Part shown: positions 1 to 4,247 of the stretch, piece after piece
Position numbering within the stretch: position 1 is the stretch's first letter
How the letters are laid out: every line of letters begins with the position of its first letter
Origin: Bacillota bacterium
GTDB taxonomy: Bacteria; Bacillota_I; Bacilli_A; RFN20; CAG-826
NCBI GenBank assembly: GCA_023422095.1
Contig: JAEZSD010000027.1
Coordinates: forward strand, 1 to 5,437
Direction: 5' to 3'
DNA length: 5,437 nt
The notes under the pieces: generated by a model
What the model was told of the DNA's origin: nothing
Databases searched by the model: none
The model's input: only the letters and a program-made list of their open reading frames with translations
Program-made: the position numbers and the translations under genes

Positions 1-332
1 AAACCCATCGCAATATCCGGGCTTTGTGTTTTTACTTTACTTAACACCTCAACAGTGTGATAATCCGTTCCTAATTCAGGCCGATCATAGCCAACTTTTT
101 TAAGAACATGTTTTGCAATACTTTTAAAATCGATCGTTTGGTTGTCTTTTAAAGTGATTTCTCCTCCGATAAGAATGAAATTTGAACTGGCGAAAACTTC
201 GCAAGCGACGTGGGCATTTTCATCCTTTTCTAGACAAGCATCCAAAACTGCGTCCGCGATTTGATCGCATACTTTGTCAGGATGACCTTCGCTGACTGAT
301 TCTGAAGTAAATAAGATTTTTTCTTTTTCCAT
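1..332 (-). CDS. metK: S-adenosylmethionine synthetase, N-terminal part (3' end outside window)
   Basis: MetK makes S-adenosylmethionine from methionine and ATP in the cytoplasm, with release of phosphate and diphosphate. The visible 110 residues begin MEKEKILFTSESVSEGHPDK, the family hallmark. The GHPDK segment (residues 16-20) carries the conserved His and Asp of the ATP/metal site. VCDQIADAVLD follows, then GGEIT near residues 56-60 and a QSPDI segment near 103-107, all in the order found in the family. The usual length is about 380-400 residues, so roughly a quarter is present; the reading frame is open to the left edge. The ATG at 330-332 is chosen because TAGGAGT lies 6-7 bases upstream (338-344) and similarity starts immediately. 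It has its own promoter and a SAM-responsive leader with terminator, so the enzyme is very probably feedback-controlled by its product. Identification is secure. Confidence 0.97.
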   Translation of the reverse strand, partial: MEKEKILFTSESVSEGHPDKVCDQIADAVLDACLEKDENAHVACEVFASSNFILIGGEITLKDNQTIDFKSIAKHVLKKVGYDRPELGTDYHTVEVLSKVKTQSPDIAMG

Positions 333-337
333 GATGA

Positions 338-344
338 ACTCCTA
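338..344 (-). promoter_or_regulatory. metK ribosome binding site
   Basis: TAGGAGT on the minus strand contains AGGAG (339-343), 6 bases from the metK ATG. It abuts the U-tract of the leader terminator, leaving almost no sequence between terminator and start codon. Control could therefore be mostly transcriptional, with some effect on ribosome access possible. Confidence 0.8.
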
Positions 345-345
345 T

Positions 346-380
346 AAAAAATGCCTTCCCATAAATCTAGGAAAGGCATT
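346..380 (-). terminator. Intrinsic terminator in the metK leader
   Basis: On the minus strand AATGCCTTTCC and GGGAAGGCATT form a stem of about 10 pairs with one mismatch (350-360 against 370-380) and a 9-base loop, followed by a run of six T (346-351). It lies between the SAM aptamer and the metK ribosome binding site, the expected place for the expression platform of an OFF riboswitch. GCCTT in its 5' arm (373-377) is complementary to AAGGC in the P4 strand of the aptamer (418-422). This gives a candidate antiterminator pairing that excludes both P4 and the terminator; that pairing is an inference. Confidence 0.88.
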
Positions 381-394
381 AAACTTTTTTCCAT

Positions 395-499
395 CACTCA
401 TCGATCAAGGTTATGGGGCCTTGCTAGAGAAAGCACTTACTCACACTGGAGAGTTGCTACCGTGATTTTACATCTCTTTAACACGGTTCTTGATAAGTG
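395..499 (-). ncRNA. SAM riboswitch aptamer, SAM-I/SAM-IV clan, variant lacking the P2 kink-turn
   Basis: The metK leader folds by hand into a four-stem SAM aptamer. P1: CACTTATC (492-499) with GATGAGTG (395-402), 8 pairs including one G-U. J1/2 is AAGA (488-491), as in SAM-I. P2: ACCGTG (482-487) with CACGGT (459-464), 6 pairs closing a 17-base loop. P3 begins AGCAAC and ends GTGCT (432-458), keeping the GCAAC/GTGC internal-loop bases that form the SAM pocket in SAM-I. P4: CAAGG (419-423) with CCTTG (406-410). The P2 loop has AGAGA (473-477), which matches TCTCT in J3/4 (426-430), reproducing the family pseudoknot. P2 is a plain short hairpin without the GA/GA kink-turn of classical SAM-I, so the SAM-I/IV variant class is the best match. 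Position before metK and ahead of a terminator supports product feedback. Class assignment is less certain than the SAM-riboswitch call. Confidence 0.88.
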
Positions 500-504
500 T
501 ATTT

Positions 505-533
505 ATTATATAAATGATTTCGGCTTATTTCAA
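505..533 (-). promoter_or_regulatory. metK promoter
   Basis: On the minus strand TTGAAA (528-533), a 17-base spacer and a perfect TATAAT (505-510) form a near-consensus vegetative sigma promoter. The predicted start, near A500, places the first transcribed bases at the 5' strand of riboswitch stem P1. The -35 box abuts the TAA stop of the preceding gene (525-527). Confidence 0.85.
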
Positions 534-782
534 CAACGATTTCAAGCCTTTTGCTAATTGATCAGGACATGAAGTATTGCCGTTTCTACTTCCCGAACAT
601 CTAATTCCTTCGAGTTTGGTGATCACCTGTTCGATGGGTTGATTTTCAATGAGGCGACAGATTGCTTGCAAGTTGCCAGGGCAGCCACCGCGAACTAAAG
701 CATGAGTGATGATGGTTCCCTCATATTCGACAACCATCTCGCGAGAACAAACACCCTCCGGCTTTATGACTAGGGTAGCCAT
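525..782 (-). CDS. Small TSCPD-domain protein (TIGR03905-like)
   Basis: This is an 85-residue cysteine-rich protein. It carries RGGCPGNLQAI (31-41), GIRCSGSRNGNTSCPDQLA (59-77) with the TSCPD signature at 70-74, and five cysteines (12, 34, 42, 62, 72). These fit the stand-alone TSCPD family; the same domain occurs at the C-terminus of some B12-dependent ribonucleotide reductases, where it is thought to bind metal. No catalytic function is established for the stand-alone protein. The ATG at 780-782 is preferred over one ten codons upstream because it overlaps the pduL stop as TAATG and similarity starts there; there is no strong ribosome site, which points to translational coupling. It is cotranscribed with pduL, and its 3' end is overlapped by the metK promoter. 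No membrane segment or signal peptide is present. Family call is confident; function is unknown. Confidence 0.88.
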   Translation of the reverse strand: MATLVIKPEGVCSREMVVEYEGTIITHALVRGGCPGNLQAICRLIENQPIEQVITKLEGIRCSGSRNGNTSCPDQLAKGLKSLLK

Positions 783-1357
783 TATTTGATCAGTTTTCCG
801 AAGTTTGGGCAAACAGCAAACCCAGCCGCATTAGCTTCATCAGTGTCAATATGACAAGATAGAGAAAAATCTTCTCTCACACGAACGACGACATCTCCGA
901 AGGTTAAACTACGTTCTGGGGTTTTGATATCGAGTTTTACTACATCTCCACTTTTCACTCCAAATTCTTCAGCGTCTTTTGGAGTCATATGGATGTGTCT
1001 TTTCGCAATAATACATCCTTCTTCTAAATCGAGTTCACCTTTTGGACCAACGATTTTGATAGGAGCACTATTGTGAGTGTTTCCTGATTCTCTGATGGGA
1101 GCAACAACACCTAAAGTACGAGCATCAGTTGCAGATACTTCAACTTGAGCATTCTTGCGATAGGGCCCGAGAATCGAGACGCCGACAATTGACTTCTTTG
1201 GACCAACAATATCAACGCGAGAGGTGCTGACATATTGGCCAGGTTGAGATAATGGGGCTCTGGATTCTAAATTTGCTTCTTGACCGAATAAAATTTTAAA
1301 TTGCTCTTCATTGACGTGAACATGACGAGCGCTTGTTTCAACTAAGATATCTTTCAT
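782..1357 (-). CDS. pduL: PduL-type phosphate acyltransferase (phosphotransacetylase)
   Basis: The enzyme interconverts acyl-CoA plus phosphate with acyl-phosphate plus CoA (acetyl or propionyl). The 191-residue sequence has the two-repeat PTAC architecture. Repeat 1 has SARHVHV (9-15; H12 and H14), PLSQPGQY (35-42) and GPYRKNAQVEVS (64-75). Repeat 2 has RHIHMTP (120-126; H121 and H123) and CHIDTDEANAAG (168-179; H169). These histidines match the metal-binding set known for the family. Similarity starts at residue 2, with no N-terminal extension of the kind that targets PduL into bacterial microcompartments, so a free cytosolic role in acetate/ATP metabolism, as a replacement for Pta, is inferred. 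Length is normal. AGAGGA (1365-1370) lies 7 bases before the ATG. It is first in a two-gene unit with the TSCPD gene. Function is secure; the physiological acyl substrate is not. Confidence 0.95.
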   Translation of the reverse strand: MKDILVETSARHVHVNEEQFKILFGQEANLESRAPLSQPGQYVSTSRVDIVGPKKSIVGVSILGPYRKNAQVEVSATDARTLGVVAPIRESGNTHNSAPIKIVGPKGELDLEEGCIIAKRHIHMTPKDAEEFGVKSGDVVKLDIKTPERSLTFGDVVVRVREDFSLSCHIDTDEANAAGFAVCPNFGKLIK

Positions 1358-1364
1358 TTCATTT

Positions 1365-1393
1365 TCCTCTTATTGTGCTTTGTTATTGTACCA
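1365..1393 (-). promoter_or_regulatory. Promoter and ribosome binding site of pduL
   Basis: On the minus strand TGGTACAAT (1385-1393) is an extended -10 element (TG-n-TACAAT). No good -35 box sits at 17 bases; TTGATG lies about 20 bases upstream, which is too far. AGAGGA (1365-1370) is the ribosome binding site. The short distance between -10 and ATG leaves an untranslated leader of only about 20 bases, so no leader regulation is expected. Confidence 0.6.
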
Positions 1394-1510
1394 AAATTTA
1401 ATATAAATTTCATCAAAAACTCAAATCAATAAAATGGTCATATTTTAAATAAAATATTATTTTGGGTCTATTTTTCTTTTTTATTATGAATAAAAGGGAT
1501 ATCAAAAACA

Positions 1511-1654
1511 AAAGGAGTATATTTCTACGGACAATAATATTAACCTTACATATGATCTATTTGCAACTCTCCAGATTAAAATCCTCACAAAATAAAAGAG
1601 AGGTCTGAAGTCGCTCCAACTATTGACATCACGGAAGTGTTAAAACAGAAATAG
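1511..1654 (+). pseudogene. Possible remnant of a small gene
   Basis: A strong AAAGGAG (1511-1517) lies 9 bases before ACG GAC AAT AAT (from 1527), the right spacing for a start codon, but the codon is ACG. That frame reads TDNNINLTYDLFATLQIKI and stops at a TAA in an A-rich run near 1600. The next frame continues protein-like as ERSEVAPTIDITEVLKQK to a TAG at 1652-1654. One start-codon change and one indel near 1585-1595 would restore a protein of about 42 residues. I do not recognise a family. Chance is a real alternative in such AT-rich DNA, so this is only a suggestion. Confidence 0.2.
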
Positions 1655-1739
1655 ATTATTAAAACTTCTTATAAAGACTTTGTTTGATTTGTTATAAAAC
1701 TTATTTAAACAACATTAGTTGAAATAGTTTTTTTAACCT

Positions 1740-1796
1740 ATTAAATTATTCGGAAGGTAATTTTTTATCCGATAATTTAATATTTTTTTCTTTTTT
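1740..1796 (+). terminator. Terminator-like hairpin in the intergenic gap
   Basis: ATTAAATTATTCGGA (1740-1754) and TCCGATAATTTAAT (1768-1781) are inverted repeats of 14 pairs with a single bulged T and a 13-base loop. They are followed on the plus strand by T7-C-T6 (1783-1796). The stem is AT-rich and the loop large, so strength is doubtful. It would end a transcript crossing 1500-1740, for which no clear gene survives. Confidence 0.45.
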
Positions 1797-1855
1797 AAAA
1801 GATTTATGAATAACAATTTAATTACTCTTTTTAAAATATAAGCGTCAACAATATC

Positions 1856-1883
1856 TTGTCTTTTATATAGATTTTGTTAAAAT
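1856..1883 (+). promoter_or_regulatory. tRNA-Leu promoter
   Basis: TTGTCT (1856-1861), a 16-base spacer and TAAAAT (1878-1883) precede the tRNA, placing the start near 1890 and giving a 5' leader of about 17 bases for RNase P to remove. Both boxes are one or two bases off consensus. Confidence 0.55.
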
Positions 1884-1906
1884 AACAAGGCAAGTTTGAA
1901 AAATAT

Positions 1907-1991
1907 GCGCGAGTGGCGGAACTGGTAGACGCGTACGTTTGAGGGGCGTATAAGGTAACTTGTGTGAGTTCAATTCTCATCTCGCGCACCA
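1907..1991 (+). tRNA. tRNA-Leu (anticodon GAG), CCA encoded
   Basis: A complete class II tRNA of 85 bases. Acceptor stem GCGCGAG (1907-1913) pairs with CTCGCGC (1981-1987), followed by discriminator A and encoded CCA (1989-1991). The D-stem is GCG/CGC (1916-1918 with 1930-1932), with a TGG-containing loop. The anticodon stem is TACGT/GCGTA with a terminal T-G pair, and its loop TTGAGGG carries GAG at 1941-1943. A 13-base variable arm (1951-1963) holds a short AAG/CTT hairpin, typical of tRNA-Leu. The T-stem is GTGAG/CTCAT with a G-U pair and the loop is TTCAATT. GAG reads the Leu codons CUC and CUU. It is a single-gene unit with its own promoter and terminator. Confidence 0.96.
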
Positions 1992-2002
1992 AACTGAAAA
2001 GT

Positions 2003-2033
2003 AAGCATTGATATATGAAATCGATGCTTTTTT
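2003..2033 (+). terminator. Terminator of the tRNA-Leu transcript
   Basis: AAGCATTGAT (2003-2012) pairs with ATCGATGCTT (2020-2029) over 10 pairs with one T-G, with a 7-base loop, followed by T6 (2028-2033). It begins 11 bases after the tRNA CCA end. Confidence 0.85.
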
Positions 2034-2075
2034 ATTAAGCAGCAATAGGAGATTTCTAAAATCAATGCATGTTTT

Positions 2076-2105
2076 TTCTTGTTTTTAGCAAAATATGTAT
2101 ATAAT
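2076..2105 (+). promoter_or_regulatory. Promoter of the LemA/TPM gene pair
   Basis: A perfect TATAAT at 2100-2105 is preceded by either TTCTTG (2076-2081, 18-base spacer) or TTGTTT (2079-2084, 15-base spacer). The start would be near 2112, giving a leader of about 30 bases. The -35 assignment is uncertain. Confidence 0.6.
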
Positions 2106-2143
2106 CAAAGTAAATCCTAATAAATATTGAAAGGACTTCTTTT

Positions 2144-2731
2144 ATGAAGAAACTCACACCTATTCTTTGGGTCGGAATTATTGCCGCCCTAGCCGTTGTC
2201 GTTCTTGGTGTGCCAACCGCGGGAGTTTGGGTATACGCCTATAATGGTGAGGTAGCTCGTCGTGAGCCGATCACCGCTGCAAGAGGTAATATTCATGCAT
2301 CCTTAAATGGCCGTTATGAAAAAGTTGGAGCTTTTATTGATGCTATTGAAGACGCAAATCAGACGATCTCAGATTTTCTTACAATAATTCAAGAAGCTCG
2401 ACTCGCTTTTGCCGAAGCTCTGCTTGATAATAATCCAGTCGACGCTGATACAGCGGCCGAAACCATTGATAGCACTTTTACTCAATTGGTTGCTTATATG
2501 GAAGACAATCCTGATTCATATAATACTGTTTCTTTATATGAGGGATATCTAGCCGAGTTTTCTGCTTCGACAAATGCTGTTATTTATAAAATTGAAGAAT
2601 TTAACGATTTGATTACAAACTACAATGTTTTCATTCAAACTTTCCCTAATGTCATATTTTTACAGGGTAAAACTGTTTTTGAGGCGTATAACCTCTCTTA
2701 TTACAACGCTGAACTTCCAACCTTTAATTAA
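2144..2731 (+). CDS. LemA-family membrane protein
   Basis: The 195-residue protein has a short cytoplasmic start (MKKLTP), one hydrophobic segment (about 8-32) and an extracytoplasmic helical region. It shows LemA landmarks: YNGEVARRE just after the membrane segment (33-41), corresponding to the family's YN-x-L-V, and the late YNVFIQTFPNV (160-170), matching the YN-x(5)-FP signature, with a G-x-x-x-F-E-A-Y segment behind it (175-182). Length is typical (about 185-200). It is diverged: the family's usual charged stretch near residues 50-65 is only partly kept. LemA proteins are widespread with unclear function, probably as helical bundles at the cell surface. AAAGGA (2130-2135) lies 8 bases before the ATG. 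The next gene begins 11 bases after its stop and encodes a TPM-domain lipoprotein, a common partner. Family call is good; role is unknown. Confidence 0.85.
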   Translation: MKKLTPILWVGIIAALAVVVLGVPTAGVWVYAYNGEVARREPITAARGNIHASLNGRYEKVGAFIDAIEDANQTISDFLTIIQEARLAFAEALLDNNPVDADTAAETIDSTFTQLVAYMEDNPDSYNTVSLYEGYLAEFSASTNAVIYKIEEFNDLITNYNVFIQTFPNVIFLQGKTVFEAYNLSYYNAELPTFN

Positions 2732-2742
2732 ACAACGAGATT

Positions 2743-3552
2743 ATGAAAAGATTACTGTCAAGATGGAAGAGTATCTTTTTCCCGAGTATTTTAGCTGTAC
2801 TACTCATCTTTTTGACAGCGTGTACTTCTGGCCCATCGCCAGCAATTAAAGCAACTAAAGAATTCTACATTAATGATCGCCCCCACGCTCTGTTGAACGC
2901 CACAAGATGGACGATTCTCACTTATAGCGAGGAGCTTTATGATGACTCGCAAGAGCAAGAATATGTCGATCAAGATATTAGTGGAACGCAAATAGTTGTC
3001 ACCACTTATGTTGGCCAAGTAGGAGATTTTAGCACCACCGATTTGTTTAATGCTTGGAAAATAGGCGATAACGATATGGGAATACTGATTGTCCTCTTCT
3101 TTTCAGAAAACGAAGAAGAATTCATTTATAACGATATGGTTATTGAGATTGGTTCAAGAATGTCTGGGTTCCTATCCGCTTTTTCTGCCGAAGGTTTAGC
3201 AACTGATTATTTCGATGATCCAAATATTCCCGCTTTTGACTATGACCAGCGGTTAATAAATTTTTATTTTGCTGTTCAAGAATATGTTTATAAAAACATA
3301 TATAGCTATCCCTCATATGATTTTCAAACCCGGCTTGATAATTATGAAAATGATAAATACGAATTCTTCGGATTACTTCCTAGCGACAATGAAACAGAGC
3401 CACTTCCATGGTGGGCTTGGGTGCTAATCATTGTGGGAGTTCTACTCTTTGGAACTTTTCCCGGCCGCTTTTTATTTCCTTTAATGTTTAAAGGGATGGG
3501 CGGAAATCGAGGAGGAGGGGGTCGCTCAGGCGGCTACTGGTTCCGTCATTAG
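2743..3552 (+). CDS. TPM-domain (YgcG-like) lipoprotein with glycine-rich C-terminus
   Basis: The 269-residue protein begins with a basic stretch and hydrophobic segment ending in lipobox LTAC (C27), so a lipid-anchored surface protein is predicted. A TPM-like domain spans about 41-183: FYINDRPHALLN (41-52), GTQIVVTTYVGQ (81-92) as the central strand, and FNAWKIGDNDMGILIVLFF (102-120), the most recognisable family motif. A membrane segment follows PWWAW (about 222-240), and the protein ends in a Gly/Arg-rich tail with aromatic last residues (251-269). This order (signal, TPM, membrane helix, Gly-rich tail) is that of YgcG-like proteins. The TPM domain was once called a phosphatase, but activity is unproven for most members, and this copy is divergent. 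The start 11 bases after lemA has only a weak GAG-containing site, suggesting translational coupling. A terminator follows at 3634. Confidence 0.85.
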   Translation: MKRLLSRWKSIFFPSILAVLLIFLTACTSGPSPAIKATKEFYINDRPHALLNATRWTILTYSEELYDDSQEQEYVDQDISGTQIVVTTYVGQVGDFSTTDLFNAWKIGDNDMGILIVLFFSENEEEFIYNDMVIEIGSRMSGFLSAFSAEGLATDYFDDPNIPAFDYDQRLINFYFAVQEYVYKNIYSYPSYDFQTRLDNYENDKYEFFGLLPSDNETEPLPWWAWVLIIVGVLLFGTFPGRFLFPLMFKGMGGNRGGGGRSGGYWFRH

Positions 3553-3593
3553 AGCCATAACTTTTAATTTATATTTTTAATGAATCTAATTAT

Positions 3594-3613
3594 TTACATA
3601 TTTATGTATGTAA
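3594..3613. repeat. Short inverted repeat after the TPM gene
   Basis: TTACATA (3594-3600) and TATGTAA (3607-3613) form a 7-pair AT-rich hairpin with a 6-base loop, without a T-run. It could be an RNA 3'-end structure or a protein site, or chance. Confidence 0.3.
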
Positions 3614-3633
3614 GACAAATGAGTTCTTAAGAC

Positions 3634-3663
3634 AATATCCATCACTGGATATTTTCTTTTTTT
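3634..3663 (+). terminator. Terminator of the LemA/TPM unit
   Basis: AATATCCA (3634-3641) pairs perfectly with TGGATATT (3646-3653) around a 4-base TCAC loop, followed by TT-C-T7 (3654-3663). Confidence 0.85.
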
Positions 3664-3692
3664 GTTGCAACAACGTCATATTTTATTAAAAT
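3662..3692 (+). promoter_or_regulatory. Promoter of the four-helix membrane protein, with palindrome over the -35
   Basis: TTGCAA (3665-3670), a 16-base spacer and TAAAAT (3687-3692) make a moderate promoter. The perfect 12-bp palindrome TTGTTGCAACAA (3662-3673) covers the -35 box, a typical place for a repressor operator. The gene's GGAGG (3709-3713) lies 7 bases before its ATG. Confidence 0.5.
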
Positions 3693-3720
3693 AAATGTAA
3701 TCAGTCATGGAGGATTAGAT

Positions 3721-4188
3721 ATGAAAAAATTATCCAGCGTCTTCTATATGTGGTTCGGTTTTGGATCCGCTATTGTTAGTGTATTAGCAATGTTTTTGCC
3801 TTTTATCACTATGGACAGCGGCATCAAACCAGCGACATTTTTCTTTTTTGATGGCCCTGGAGGCCTCACTCTTGGTGCATGGCCGGCTTTCATCGGCTTC
3901 ATGCTCATCCTATTAGCCGGACTCGCTCTCGGAGTGATGGGACTTCCATTTTTTGTGCCAACTGCCAAAGTTGAGAAAATCGTATTGATTTCTTCCCTTG
4001 TTAGTTTGGTCATCGGATTAGCCCTTGTCGCCTCGATCGGTGCGCTTTATGTTTACTTGAATACTGAATATATCGCTCATCCTTCCAGCCCAATTATTGT
4101 CTATTATCACGCCGGTTATTACATTTCTTTACTCGGCGTAACCCTCGCTGCAGTAGCCAACTTCATTGCTTTGAAACTTGATTGGTAA
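3721..4188 (+). CDS. Four-helix integral membrane protein of unknown function
   Basis: I do not recognise a family. The 155-residue protein has four clear hydrophobic segments, about 8-29, 56-78, 86-112 and 132-153. A short loop rich in Phe, Gly and Pro (39-55) joins helices 1 and 2, a short basic loop (KVEK, 83-86) joins 2 and 3, and a Tyr/Pro-rich loop (113-131) joins 3 and 4. The basic N-terminus (MKKL) and KVEK loop suggest N-in, C-in topology with both longer loops outside. There is no signal peptidase or lipobox site and no catalytic motif. The start is well supported by GGAGG 7 bases upstream, and base composition matches the neighbours. It is a single-gene unit with its own promoter, a candidate operator and a strong terminator shared with the convergent peptidase gene. 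The coding call is firm; function is not assigned. Confidence 0.85.
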   Translation: MKKLSSVFYMWFGFGSAIVSVLAMFLPFITMDSGIKPATFFFFDGPGGLTLGAWPAFIGFMLILLAGLALGVMGLPFFVPTAKVEKIVLISSLVSLVIGLALVASIGALYVYLNTEYIAHPSSPIIVYYHAGYYISLLGVTLAAVANFIALKLDW

Positions 4189-4202
4189 AAGCAAAACCAA
4201 AC

Positions 4203-4234
4203 AAAAAACCGCATCAGTTACGATGCGGTTTTTT
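4203..4234. terminator. Bidirectional terminator between convergent genes
   Basis: AAAAAACCGCATC (4203-4215) and GATGCGGTTTTTT (4222-4234) are a perfect 13-base inverted repeat with a 6-base loop. The A-tract and T-tract flanks provide a U-run in either direction. It lies 14 bases after the membrane-protein stop and 13 bases beyond the peptidase stop, so it serves both. Confidence 0.95.
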
Positions 4235-4247
4235 CGTGTTCTAATTC

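Larger units (their letters stand above)
1394..1855. other. AT-rich intergenic stretch without an intact gene
   Basis: This is the gap between the divergent pduL promoter and the tRNA promoter. Both strands have frequent stops. A 40-codon frame from ATG 1486 (plus) lacks a ribosome binding site and resembles no family. A good AAAGGAG (1511-1517) is followed by ACG rather than ATG, and fragments in two frames read like a small protein broken by a frameshift (see the pseudogene entry). A hairpin followed by T-runs occurs at 1740-1796. I see no tRNA, IS end or repeat array here. Confidence 0.5.

Noticed and set aside
395..499. T-box leader or SAM-III (SMK) box for metK control.
   Set aside because: No T-box antiterminator motif (AGGGTGGNACCGCG-like) is present, and the fold has the multi-stem SAM-I-type core with pseudoknot rather than the compact SMK three-way junction over the ribosome site.
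351..557. 68-codon plus-strand open frame across the metK leader.
   Set aside because: It is antisense to the riboswitch and terminator, has no ribosome binding site, and its sequence is explained by RNA structure on the other strand.
446..1574. GCAACTCTCCAG occurs in the metK riboswitch P3 (minus 446-457) and again on the plus strand at 1563-1574, suggesting a second riboswitch.
   Set aside because: The surroundings of 1563 lack a matching P1, P2, P4 or the GAGT partner of P3. A single shared 12-mer on opposite strands in 5.4 kb of biased DNA can be chance.
1486..1608. 40-codon open frame from an ATG on the plus strand.
   Set aside because: It is preceded by a pyrimidine tract and no ribosome binding site, overlaps the better-placed AAAGGAG in another frame, and the translation resembles no protein.
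2065..2088. Possible 7-codon leader peptide after AGGAGA at 2047 upstream of lemA.
   Set aside because: It lies upstream of the predicted lemA promoter and after the tRNA terminator, so it is probably not transcribed as a leader; spacing to the ATG is also long (12-13 bases).
2625..2849. 74-codon plus-strand frame bridging lemA and the TPM gene.
   Set aside because: It overlaps two well-supported genes in another frame and has no start signal.
3744..4013. 89-codon minus-strand frame inside the four-helix membrane protein gene.
   Set aside because: It is the antisense shadow of a gene with a strong ribosome site and clear membrane helices; it has no ribosome site or family resemblance of its own.
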